Of a stretch of 64,000 bases of DNA, positions 54,749-64,000 are shown piece by piece. The notes below the pieces were generated by a model. That model saw only the letters and a list, made by a program, of their open reading frames with translations, searched no databases and was not told where the DNA came from. Source of the stretch: Amylostereum areolatum (lineage: Eukaryota; Basidiomycota; Agaricomycetes; Russulales; Stereaceae). The first letter of the stretch is position 1; the number at the start of each line of letters is the position of its first letter. The translations under genes were made by a program, and so were the position numbers. The stretch spans positions 457,176 to 521,175 of the forward strand of contig SAXG01000029.1 in the NCBI GenBank assembly GCA_012932865.1, given 5' to 3'.

Positions 54749-55072
54749 AGACTTCCTAAACTGCTTTCCTTTCGCCGCTTTTACTCGTTTCCTACACCAA
54801 AGGTGTACCTTCTACTGTCACCTCTGAGCTTTAAACTCCTGGTGTTGGAGAGTCTCAAGTAGGTGTAACGTTTCGGGGAAACGTCAAGCCGGCACCGGTA
54901 TACGTGCGCACGACCACAGTGTCAGGGTAACGAGTCGCGTACTCTGGGGGCAACGGTCTAGGGCAGCACGGGGGAAGAATGAAGTCAGTACCAGACGGGT
55001 ATTACTACTACTACGCTACAGTACGTAGGGACGGTCGTAGGGTAGTGCAAGGATAAGGAGACCTCGAGCTTA
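54749..55072. other. Family B 5' leader
   Basis: About 320 bp between the 5' LTR and ORF0 (minus orientation). No TGG primer-binding start is visible beside the LTR (the strand reads TAAGCTCGAGG), so the priming tRNA is unclear. Confidence 0.5.
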
Positions 55073-55538
55073 TGTCAGCAACGACTAGTGCGACAGCACC
55101 AAGTTACGACACAGCTGACTAGAAGATGAGGACGACGGAGGGGAGCCGATCAGACACGGCGACAGACAAGGGAAAGCAAGCAAAGTCGGTAGAATTGACT
55201 AGCTCGAGATAAGGAATATGTACAGCGAGAGCGAGCCTTATATATACAAGAGGAGAGAGACTTAGGTAAGCAACCGATACACGGCGATCAGTAAGCAGAC
55301 CTAGTATAAGTAAGCAGTCGTATGTAAAAGAGCACAGCATGAGTCAGTATTGTACAGCATGAGTCAAGAGAAAGGAGTCAGACCCGGGCCGAGATGAGTC
55401 ACGTGGGTCCGGGCGGGATATAGATGAACCGGGCAGCGGGTCCGGGCCGAAGTGGGGCCGGACCGGTGATAAGTTGATAAGTCCTAAAGCGTGTAACCAA
55501 TGTAAAGTAAAAAAGAAAATTATAGACCGTTCATGACA
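55073..55538 (-). repeat. 5' LTR of family B chromovirus
   Basis: 466 bp, about 98% identical by eye to 40935-41393. It differs by a 7-bp insertion near 55432 and a handful of substitutions. Confidence 0.92.
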
Positions 55539-56620
55539 CAGGCCCTCCGAAGTTGCACCCATGGGGTCAGCGAAGTCCGTCCCGCAAGTCGATGGGGGCG
55601 GTGAAGACATCGAAATGATATCGAGGCCGAAGGGATGGACAGATGCGAAGGTACAGAGGCAGAAGGGGAAGCAGAAAGCGATCCCTGCTGAAGACGGTGC
55701 GTCTAATCACTTCCACTCGATAATTTTGGCTCTAACATACAGATTTACTGGACAGTAATCGAGATCCCATCATCTCCTCCTACGCCTCGACCATCACCCG
55801 GGCCCTTGGCACCCATCCACCCCCGGAAGTGTCCTGGGTCCCCCAATGTACCTCCTGTTGCGTCTGCACTAGACAGCAAGAAACCCCAAATTGACGACCC
55901 GCGACATATCTTCTGGGCGCTGACGGCGGAGGAGCTGTCCTCGAAGCCGGTGTCCATCTTCCACCCCGTCAAATTTGGGGAAGGGTCGTCGAGAGGGGAG
56001 CGAATGGGGTGGGCACAGGAGGCGGGTGAGCAGAGGTGGTGCCCTCTGGACAATCTGCCCAACATTGTGGGGCTCGCTCAGAGACACTATCCGGCGGAAG
56101 GTGAGTCAGTGTGTTGGCCGCCGGAGTTTGCTCACTTACCCTCTGACGTAGAAACACACGACCTGAAGGCCTGGATGGATTTTGTCAAGCATTTCGCCCC
56201 CGACCCCGACAACATGTGTCTGCCAGAATGCTCGATCCAGCTGCTTGACCCTCGACGGGCCGCACTGGCGATGACGGTCCTGGCGGAGGGAGCCGCCACC
56301 GCGAAGGACTTTGAGGCATGGGAGCAGCTGGACGAGGGGTATAGGGTGGAGGTGGAAATCCTACATCAAATCAGGGAGGAGGTGCTTTCGATGGGGTTTG
56401 TGTTGAGGTTTGCGGCAGATAGAACGAGGGCAGGGACTGGGGAGTGAGTACTGTCGATCTCGCGTGGGTATATAGTCCAATTTGATGATACTTTGACTTA
56501 CAATCAAGGTGTGAATTTCGGTAGGAAGCTCGGGTGCGAGACCTGGTGCAGAGGATAGAGCTGCAGAGTCAGATGAGGTCGTCGAGTGTATACAAGACTC
56601 TGTCAATGACATTGACAAGA
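55539..56620 (+). pseudogene. 3' part of the gene split by the family B retrotransposon
   Basis: From the LTR edge the frame reads PSEVAPMGSAKSVPQVDGGG. A GTGCGT...ATACAG intron leads to IEIPSSPPTPRPSPG and DDPRHIFWALTAEELSSKPVSIF, then a GTGAGT...ACGTAG intron near 56100-56150, then KAWMDFVKHFAPDPDNMCLPECSIQLLDPRRAALAMTVLAEG. After 56445 a further intron (GTGAGT...GGTAG) leads to a coiled-coil-like end ([14 protein letters not shown]). All splice signals are normal, so the gene was probably functional before the insertion. Confidence 0.6.
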
Positions 56621-56913
56621 AGATGATGTTCCTGGTCCTCGATGGGTCGCTCCATAAGCAAGGGAAGGATTTTGTCGAATAAAGGCCTAGCTCGAAACTC
56701 GCAGGCTTTATCTGTGATCTGGCGTAGTGCTGTCTTGGGCACAGGTGGGGTCCCATTCTTGATTTTGAGCAGCAACCGCATGATTTTGTGTTCCTTCTTT
56801 TCATCAACCGTCAACTGCGTCTTGTCCTCCTTGAAGATCTTTGCAAAGCATCGCGCCCCTTCAGCTTTGAAAAAGGCGAGGTTACCGACCCTAGGGATTT
56901 TGGTTGGAAGGTT
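56572..56913 (-). pseudogene. Decayed fragment of splicing factor SF3B1
   Basis: The minus-strand frame reads [55 protein letters not shown] and [17 protein letters not shown], then [17 protein letters not shown]. This is the highly conserved start of the HEAT-repeat region of the U2 snRNP protein SF3B1 (Hsh155), but with changes at normally invariant positions (for example RKTALRQ to PKTALRQ, and AREFGAGPLF to [10 protein letters not shown]). It stops abruptly after LDDL, and the sequence before it is unrelated. So it is a small truncated duplicate, not the working gene. Confidence 0.85.
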
Positions 56914-56919
56914 AGACCC

Positions 56920-57584
56920 GCCAGGTGCGGTTACAACCATCCCCCTAGATCCATGGGTAACGAAATATATTGCAAGTCTTGTGTGGGATGTACATATATA
57001 TTCCGGGGATATCCTGGCGGTTGAAGTTTTCGACCCAGGGTGTATTGGCACACTAGGTCGGCCACATATTGGGGGCAGGCATGCCTGGGTACATGTCTAC
57101 TGGAGACCTACGCAACGGCCGGTTGTAGTGGGTGATGTTATAGGACGAGGACGGCCGGACATTGAGGAAAGTCCCATGTGGGGCCCTGTGTGCTGTAGGC
57201 CTCCCTAACGACCGATTGTCGATTGCATACATAGGACAGGATGTCGGGCGAGCGTGGATTATACTGGAGTCAAATCGCGTGGCCGACGGCGGCTCAGCGT
57301 GTAGCATACAGGTTAGGCATATGGGGCTGATCATGTATTATAGGTATATATAACCAGAATATGTGGGTAGTTGGGCGACACGGGTGAAGTTCTTCGCGAC
57401 ATGCCAATTCTCGACATTGTAGTCGGGCAAGGGGCCACGACTTCTTTCATGGAGCCAGCAAGCAGCCGATACCCGTGTATTTCGCTGTCTTAAAATATGA
57501 GTGCGAGCAGACCGTCTGCTGACAGTCGTGCAAGTTGAGCGATGAGGAAATTTGGCGCGCATGCAGACGGACGAATAGCTACTT
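56920..57584. other. Unassigned spacer
   Basis: Short open frames on both strands with no start, splice chain or family. Two short imperfect ACCG/GGTCG-rich segments recur (about 57055 and 57170), suggesting decayed repeats. Confidence 0.35.
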
Positions 57585-58165
57585 TCGAAAAAACCGCCAG
57601 GAGACGGCCATCCGGAATGTGGCCGTCACTCACAGTCAACTGCCAGGGGACGATGATTGAGAACGTCGGCCATGACACTGAACGACACATTTCGTCGCGC
57701 CAGAAGACGGACGATATGTGCGTTATTCGCAGTCCTGCTTTACAGGTACAAACGGATTGCCAGGAGGCAGCCATCCGGAGACACTTTTCGTTGCGCTAGC
57801 AGATGGACAAAAAGCAAGGTCTGAACAAACCGCCAGGAGATGGTCATCCGAGATGTGGCTGTCGCTCGCAGTCAACCGCCAGAAGACGGTGATCGAGAAC
57901 ATCAGCCATGATGCTGAACAACACATTTTGTTGCGCCAGTAGACGGACGATACGCACGTTCATCGCGCCTCGGCTTTACATGTACGAACGGACTGCCAGG
58001 AGGCAGCCATCCGGACTGTGGCCGTCACACACAACCAACCGCCAGGAGGCGGCGGTGGGGTACGGCAACCACGATGCGAGTGGGACACCTTTCATTGTGT
58101 CAGCAGACGCACGAAGAGCCGCATAAGACTTCCATACGGGAAACCGCCAGGAGGTGGTTGCCCAA
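57585..58165. repeat. Degenerate tandem repeat with CCGCCAGGAG motif
   Basis: Segments AACCGCCAGGAGACGGCCATCCG followed by ATGTGGC(C/T)GTC and CGCAGTCAACCGCCAGAAG (written here in parts) recur near 57590, 57830 and 57990. Shorter copies of GCCAGGAGGC lie at about 57760, 58040 and 58145. Between them are repeated GCGCCAG-AGACGGACGATA segments. Spacing is 160-240 bp, so it is an old, irregular array. Confidence 0.7.
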
Positions 58166-58639
58166 ACAACCCCCAAACAGCACCATCCACGTGGCTTTAC
58201 CCTGAACACGACATCCCTATTGGCGATGGTGGAAAGGCAATGAATCAAAACAAACATGTACGAGGCTCAGTAGACCCAAACGAAAACGGGTGGATTGAGG
58301 ACGGACGGAGGTGGAATGTGCAGAGGAAGAGGAAGAAGGAAGAAAGATGAACGATGTTCAGACGGAAGAAGGGAATGCTGATATACACATGTCCGGCAAA
58401 CTCCGAACGAATTTCCGAGGTCCGCGTTCATTTTCAAAAGGTTGCCACGTCGAATCGCCATAGCTTGGACCTCGTTCACCTTCTATGGCACGCACAAAGC
58501 AAAGCGCGAAGAAGAGTCAAGGAGCAAGCGGGGTACGCGTGCACCTGGCCACGGAAACGTCACCCGGTGGCACACAGGCTACCTCGTCCGAGGCAAGTTG
58601 CTAGTTTATGTGCAGTCTTATATAAACCCAGGATTTTAG

Positions 58640-59270
58640 CCCCGCAACCAAGAAGGACAGAATCCAGTCAGCATCTTACCGGTCGACGCCAACGATATGA
58701 ACGACCCGGTGCGTGTTCTCAGTATCTAACTGTCCTCCATTTTTGACGCTGTATATAGGCCTGCATGGTGTGCTCGAATGGAGGGTCCCTCGTCAGTTGC
58801 TCACAATGCCCTGCGTCAATGTGTTTGGAATGTATTCCGGATGCGGCGCGCATCCTGCTGAATCTATTCACCTTCATATGTCCCATGTGCCATGTTAATG
58901 ACGACACGCTCAAGGACACCCCTTACTCGGTGTGCACTCATTTCCATTGGTGCTTATCATGTACACCGCTGAGATCCAACGTCGCAGGGTTTTTTCCATG
59001 ATGGACCACGCGGCACTCGTGTCCCGCTGTTTCCAGGAGGGCTTACGGTGCGATCTGACACGCAGATGTCTTCGAACCACCGAGTCGTGGCCCCACGTCT
59101 AGGAATGATCCTCTTATCTCTCAGTAAACTGCCGGTGTATGGAGGACCGGCTCACCTGGCAATGACCTTCATGAAAGGGATGTACCACATCCCCGAACGA
59201 TTCGTCGAGCGTACCATCGTGTTCGACATCGACGGCGTGGAGGGAGGCGACCCTGTAACTTTTTGACAAT
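58640..59270 (+). pseudogene. Remnant of a Cys-rich zinc-finger gene
   Basis: An intron 58709-58758 (GTGCGT...TATAG) joins VDANDMNDP to ACMVCSNGGSLVSCSQCP, then CLECIP and FICPMCH: Cys pairs with CNGG-like spacing of a PHD/RING-type finger. A further GTGTGC intron may lead to downstream blocks ending near TKLPVYGG-like and VERTIVFDIDGVEGGD (to 59268), but an in-frame TAG and a missing join indicate decay. I recall related mushroom proteins with this finger followed by a longer conserved region of unknown role. Confidence 0.45.
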
Positions 59271-59369
59271 GGCTATGAGAAAGTGTTGTGGAGTCAATTC
59301 AATGATTCCCACTGAACGCCATCTAGCAAGCTGTTGGGAGCCATTACAATGCCCTTGCAGCCACGAGGG

Positions 59370-60110
59370 TATTGTAATGTGCGTTGCGGGCCCTACAGGC
59401 TCCGCTGCCACTGCTTACCAAGCCGCCGCGGCCGCGGCCGTCAGGGACCGCGGACGTCCCCAACCGCGTCGCCACTGCCGCTCCTTCCGCTGCTCGGTGC
59501 TGCGCACGCGTGCGCCGTCGACTGCGCGCCCGCCAGCGCACGTGGCGCGCTCGTTCCGCATGCACCCGGGCTCATTCCGCTGGCACCCATGCTGGTGTAC
59601 CCACGCTCGGCATGCGGCGGGTCCGCACCCGCCACGTGGCACACGGACGCGCCAGAGGCGCTTGTGCCACGCGGCACCCGTGCTGCAGTGGCGTGGCGGG
59701 TGCGAGCGCGGGCTGGTGCGGGCGTGGGTGTGGGGCGAGCGCGGGCTGGTGCGGCCGCGGGCACCACATGGCGCGTACACGCCCAGCCTACGTGCCCGCG
59801 TGGCACGCGGACAGCGGCGGCCGGGTGTGTGGCCTGGGAGTGTGGGGGAGAGCGAACCTGCGAGGGAGGGGGAGGGGCGAGGGAGGGGGCGAGGGAGGGG
59901 CGAGGGCGTCGTTTGGGGGGGCCGTCGCGCTGGCACATTGAGCGCATTGTTGGATGCGACGCGGCGGCGTGGGGGAGGTAGTCGGCGGTGTGGACGTGTT
60001 GGCATCGCTATTGAGCGCAGCGGGGGCGGTGAGAGGCAAGGAAGGGGCAAGAGAGGGGCAAGGGGAGGGTAAAGAGGGGGGGAGGAGGTGGGGGGATGAG
60101 GAAGAAAAAG
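59370..60110. repeat. GC-rich low-complexity block
   Basis: Very GC-rich DNA with GCGGGTGCGAGCGCGGGCTGG repeats, then a G-rich GAGGGAGGGG(C/G)GAGG run at 59855-59915 and 60045-60090. Open frames in several phases on both strands are composition artefacts. Confidence 0.75.
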
Positions 60111-60239
60111 GTGAGCTGGCAGGAACAACATAACTTCCCAATTGAGGTCGTGTCTCGGCAGTTCCCGCGGCTCGGCAAGTGCCGAAATCTGAGCTTGTCA
60201 TGCGCGACGGCGTGCACCGCCTTCCCACCACTTCCAATA

Positions 60240-61410
60240 AATATTCTGAATATTAGATAAGGTAATATCAATGTATATTAGTCCAAATATAACATATTAA
60301 GTCAATTGGTCCATTGGGTGCAATGTAATAAGCAGATTATATATTTTACAGCCAAAAAACACCCAAAATACCACACAACCTGCATTACTACCACATTGTG
60401 GACATTGGGCTAGTAATCAAAGCCAAGAAACAGTTTAATATACTCATAATAATAGCCATCACATTGTTAGAGCCATCCTGAATGTCCGATTCAAGAAAGG
60501 ATAGTAAGATCAGTGCCGATCAGGTATCTCGGGTGTAGAATGTCTTTGATTTTCCTGACTTGCCCATATGCACCGACAGTGGAATTGATGGTCCAGAATG
60601 AGTTATATATGTGCCTAGAATATGTGTATAAATTACCAGCATAATTGGTTCCCTGTGGAAAGAGATATGATCTAAGGAGTGGTGGTTTTTAGCGTGTTTG
60701 ACCCAAAATATCAGGAATACGTGAAGACATATTTTTGTGGGCTGAATAAAATTGCGGAATAAAGTGTATTCATGTCCAGTATGATGCTCCTTGATGCACA
60801 AAAAGATTTGGAGTGAGAGGGGCAATAGAAGTGTGAGATACAGGTATCCGGCTCAGAAGGCCTGATGTCGCGGCAGTTGCTCCGACCATGTAGTCTCGTG
60901 ACCAGCCTGCCTACTAAGCAAAAAGAAGAAGAAGTTGCCGTAGGCAGTCTGGGGAAGCTGAGATTGAATCCGGTTGGTAGAATATTATACTCCGTGACTT
61001 CCTCATAGGGCAACTGTCACGAGACAGTGTGAGACATCTTCTATAACAGTGAAAAGCTTCCTACAACCACGATGATTAGGATTCACCTCACACCATCTTT
61101 CGTTGTTACACCCGACCCATCTGCGTCCACGTTTTTTGCGGCATGCCGGGTCAAGACAGAGCACGACTGGTGGTCATTCACGGGTTCCTCCTTGTGAGCA
61201 ATTTTGAGTACAAGCAGCGAGCACAGTTCCCGGATGTCGAGGCAGGTCAGGGCATACATTGTTGGCTTGTCGAAAGCCTCCAAACCTGGCCAGCTACCTT
61301 TTGTACTGCCAGGACTCTGTTGAGAAATTAAGGCTTAAGCCTGGCCTGTTTGCACACAATCAGAGCTCGGTGAATCCTCTATCTCAAAAACACCAACCTG
61401 TTCCCACTAT
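60240..61410. other. AT-rich intergenic DNA, no gene
   Basis: No supported coding frame. A 10-bp inverted pair GTCTCGTGAC (about 60893) and GTCACGAGAC (about 61016) brackets about 120 bp, possibly a decayed small element. Confidence 0.4.
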
Positions 61411-61412
61411 CG

Positions 61413-61487
61413 GACCGGTTAGCTCAGTGGTTCAGAGCACCCTTCTAGAATATGGGGGTCTGGGTTACAATCCCCAGGCCAGTGCCA
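61413..61487 (+). tRNA. tRNA-like sequence (pseudo-tRNA or SINE head)
   Basis: An exact A-box-like TTAGCTCAGTGG and a weaker B box GGTTACAATCC. It folds with a GCTC/GAGC D-stem and a 4-of-5 anticodon stem CCCTT/ATGGG around loop CTAGAAT (nominal anticodon AGA). The T-arm has an 8-nt loop and the 7-bp acceptor has two mismatches; GCCAGTG is followed by an encoded CCA. A serine tRNA would need a long variable arm, absent here, so I favour a pseudogene or tRNA-derived SINE. Confidence 0.35.
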
Positions 61488-61489
61488 CT

Positions 61490-62090
61490 TTGTGTTTCAC
61501 TTATGACTGAACGGTCCCTCTGTGTTTTCAACAGACTCTTGGCTTTGTATGTGCCTCCAACCAGGATGGTGCGCTTTTCTCGTGCAAAACGGACATCTCT
61601 TTCTCATGTTCGCTACACGGGACTGGCTCAATTAGGGCTGGGATTTCGGCTCTTGTGGTCCCCTTCACGACATGTCATCGGATAGGCGGGTTTTCGGGGC
61701 AACAGCTTGTTGCCGGCCTCATTCGGTCCTGGCACCTAAAGAACCTGGAGGATTGGCTGATCCTCGGGGGACTCACTGACGAAGCGGCGTCGTGGTCAGG
61801 CCCACGCACTTTCGTCCAGGATTGGCAGTTGGTCGGGGCCATGCAGAGGCACCATGGTAGTACAGGCAGATGCCAGTCCATCACAACACCTAATCTCATT
61901 CAGGTTCATATCTAGTTATCTTCATACTCATCGCGACTGTTTGAAACAGTCTGTGCGGAACTTGTTTTGTTTACCTTTTATTCTCACTGTTTCCACTGTC
62001 TTCTCTACCGCTTGCCACCTATGCACTCCACTCTGACCCTGCTCACGGTTATTATGTACACCCACCAACTCCTCTCCATTGCCCCGCGTA
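61490..62090. other. Spacer, short coding scraps only
   Basis: No complete gene. Frames such as NLEDWLILGGLTDEAASW (about 61740) are isolated. Confidence 0.35.
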
Positions 62091-62092
62091 TT

Positions 62093-62401
62093 TAAGGGGA
62101 ATATGAAAGCGAGAGCAAAGCCTTATAACACAAGAGGAGAAGGACTTAGGTATAGCAAACCGATACACGGCAATCAGTAAGCAGACCTTAGTATAAGTAA
62201 GCAGTCGGTATGTAAAGGAGCCAGCATGAGTCAAGAGGAAAGGAGAGACCCGGGCCGAGAATCGTTGGTCACGTGGGTCAGGCAGGGTATAATGAACCGG
62301 GTCCGGGCCGAAGTGGGAGCTCGGGGACCGGGTTGATAGCGAGATAAGCGTTAAACGATTTGTAACGTAAAAAGAAAAGTTATAGAAACCAGTTCATGAC
62401 A
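62093..62401 (-). repeat. Truncated, aged LTR of family B
   Basis: Aligns with the inner two thirds of the family B LTR (AAGAGGAGA-GGACTTAGG, CCGATACACGGC, GACCCGGGCCGAGA, ending TTCATGACA at 62401) but with many small indels and no outer 5' third. It is clearly older than the LTRs at 40935 and 55073. Confidence 0.85.
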
Positions 62402-62721
62402 GGACCGTACTTGCCATGCTCGCAAATGGCCCACTCCCCACCAAGTAGGATATTGATAGCCCGCAAATTGCAGGGAATGATGACTTTTCGTTGACCCACC
62501 TGTACCTCCACAGAAACCAAGAACAGTGAAATGGTGCTGGCAAATTTCCAGGCTCCCGGAGTTGAGCGTGCACACGCCCAGCTGCAGTAAGATGATACCA
62601 AACAGTCTGTACCCGTAACATAGCAATGCTTATAGTGCCACCATGAAGGAGAACTCACGAACGGTCGGGTTGGTTTCTTAAAGCTTGTTCTTACTTCGCA
62701 AGGTGCTCTGGGCGGACACAC
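62402..62721 (-). pseudogene. Gene fragment adjoining the LTR remnant
   Basis: The minus-strand frame reads VEVQVGQRKVIIPCNLRAINILLGGEWAICEHGKYG right up to the LTR edge, with upstream GVCTLNSGSLEICQHHF in a neighbouring frame. It looks like coding sequence cut by the LTR insertion and since decayed. Not recognised. Confidence 0.35.
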
Positions 62722-64000
62722 GGAAGAGAAAGCTGTACAAACATCGGCGCCAACCAGAGAATAAATGGGGCGGCAGGATATGATTCCAGGTCATCGCGCA
62801 GCCAAACTCAGGGGTTGACTTTCTTCGATTTGCGCAACTTGAGCTTCAGGTAAATTTGAGCCACCTTCTCCGTCATTCCTTCCGTTATTATGACTTGTGA
62901 ACGAAGGTCGCGGCATGTCCAGGGTTCCAAGGCCAGTTTTGAGGTCACACCAACCCCACGTTGTCGGGAGGATGCGGGGGTCCAGGGAAATGGCCAAGTT
63001 GTTTTCCTGTCATCATGATCACCATTCTCGCGGGTTGGAATCCAGGGCCAACCACTGTCATTCGTGTGGGCCAAACATTGACGACCAACTCGAGGGGGAG
63101 ATGTGCAGGCGTCTTTCAGGATTGCGAAAGGAAGGCACACAAAATGGCGCTGACTGGACAGTCTTGTTGAATGATGTGCAGAGAAGAGGCTATAATGGCT
63201 CAAGGAGATGGTCAGGTGGCGATGGCCACATTTTCTGTCTCGGCCGGCGCGGAACAGGTGTGACGGTGAGCCAGAGTTAGATGTGGTCTATGTCTTCTGA
63301 TCCTGAAACACGAGGTGGGGTGGGTGTAATCTGACCCAGAGAGAGTCCGTCTTGTCGATGAAATGTGAAAAAGTGAGAAGAGAGCGAGGTTCCGAGAGGG
63401 CATCAGAGTCCAAGTGACGGTGCTCGGAGGTGTGAAGGAAGGGGATGGCCGGTGCTGGCAGCAAACCCACGATTAAAGACAGGAGGGGGGCTCTAGGAGT
63501 GTGATGGAAAACTCACAAAACTGAAGGTTCTGGAGGCAGGATGCGATGCCGGACCTCGACGGAGGAGTGGTGATGATTGCGGACTGAAGAAAAATCATGA
63601 GGGAATGGGTAATTGGTGATGGCTGGGGCTGTTGGCTGTTTGAAAAGAAAGAGAAGAGCTTGTTGATGGGTGAGTCGTCCAAAATGCCTCAAGGATACAT
63701 GGTGATGTGATATGGGTGATGTTCTGGAGGGAGGTGGATGGTTTTGTAAGATATATGTGTTACCATGGCTGCAATCTGTTGTCGGAGGACATAGATGTGC
63801 CTCCGAACTGGCTCTTGGATCGCTTCTATGTGGGTTTCAAGGCTTTTGGTGAGCCTTTGGATGGGCCATTTTACATCGTGACACATTTGACGGGACAGCG
63901 AATAATATATTTGGAGGAGGAAAAATGGGAGGCAAAGATACGACGACGGGACGCGACCCACTCGAGACAATGACATTCCCATCAAACATGCCTCACGCGC
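62722..64000. other. Right end of window, nothing firmly assigned
   Basis: Several short frames on both strands; none has a convincing start, intron chain or known motif. A plus-strand frame at 63707-63973 (FWREVDGFVRYMCYHGC...FIVTHLTGQRIIYLEEEKWEAK-like) could be part of an exon. Confidence 0.3.

Larger units (their letters stand above)
40935..55538 (-). mobile_element. Ty3/gypsy chromovirus, family B, split by nested family A copy
   Basis: LTRs at 40935-41393 (459 bp) and 55073-55538 (466 bp; 7-bp insertion plus about seven substitutions) bound the element; both start TGTCA and end TGACA in plus orientation. Flanks CGGGC (40930-40934) and CAGGC (55539-55543) are a 5-bp duplication with one mismatch. 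On the minus strand the order is LTR, pre-gag frames, gag, pol with protease, reverse transcriptase, RNase H, integrase and chromodomain, polypurine tract AAGGAAGGGGTGA (at 41394), LTR. Removing the nested element 46664-53758 leaves about 7.5 kb. No envelope gene is seen. Confidence 0.92.

Noticed and set aside
59263..60237. Arg/Gly/Pro-rich frames of 200-270 residues
   Set aside because: GC-rich low-complexity DNA; several phases open at once.
61413..61484. Functional serine tRNA (AGA)
   Set aside because: Lacks the long variable arm of serine tRNAs and has acceptor-stem and T-loop defects.

Overview
This window is fungal nuclear DNA, most likely from a mushroom-forming basidiomycete (Agaricomycetes). 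Protein genes are split by many 45-65 bp GT-AG introns with CTAAC-like branch sites. The mobile elements are the set expected in such genomes: Ty3/gypsy chromoviruses with chromodomain integrases, hAT elements and KDZ (Kyakuja-Dileera-Zisupton) transposases. No bacterial operons, CRISPR arrays or housekeeping gene clusters are visible. Nearly everything is a mobile element, its cargo, a satellite-like array, or a gene broken by an insertion.

Layout. 1-1674: 5' end of a chromovirus (family A, minus strand) running off the left edge and interrupting a fungal hypothetical gene whose remainder is 1675-3862. 4.2-8.4 kb: low-complexity DNA, a small PHD-finger gene (5182-5997), a 39-bp minisatellite and two strong hairpins. 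8429-15270: a complete hAT transposon with matching terminal inverted repeats and an 8-bp target duplication. It holds a 10-exon transposase gene whose exons sum to an exact open frame, a divergent multi-exon passenger gene and a possible third small gene. 15.3-16.7 kb: two minisatellite blocks. 17-23 kb: degenerate repeats, a clean 143-aa spliced gene (19699-20246) and a 765-bp MITE (22231-22995) full of subterminal repeats. 23.4-24.6 kb: fragments. 24770-28922: KDZ transposase gene with an N-terminal CxC2 zinc cluster. 29735-31056: a TET/JBP-type 2-oxoglutarate/Fe(II) dioxygenase gene on the same strand. 32-40.4 kb: two large convergent hypothetical genes. 40650-40934 and 55539-56620: one gene split by a chromovirus of family B (40935-55538, minus strand), which is itself split by a complete family A chromovirus (46664-53758, plus strand) inserted at the gag start codon. 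56.6-64 kb: a decayed SF3B1 (splicing factor 3b subunit 1) fragment, degenerate tandem repeats, a zinc-finger gene remnant, GC-rich and AT-rich low-complexity DNA, a tRNA-like sequence and an old family B LTR remnant.

How the parts relate. The most notable unit is the KDZ transposase beside a TET/JBP dioxygenase. Co-expansion of these two families is a described feature of basidiomycete genomes, in which the dioxygenase modifies 5-methylcytosine and travels with KDZ elements. The insertion order can be read from the sequence: host-like gene, then family B (5-bp duplication with one mismatch), then family A inside B (perfect 5-bp duplication CATGA). Both chromoviruses place pol in the -1 frame after a T-rich slippery site at the gag stop. 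Both carry an extra open frame before gag, and each has a single nonsense codon in pol. All domain assignments are from reading the translations; no database search was run.
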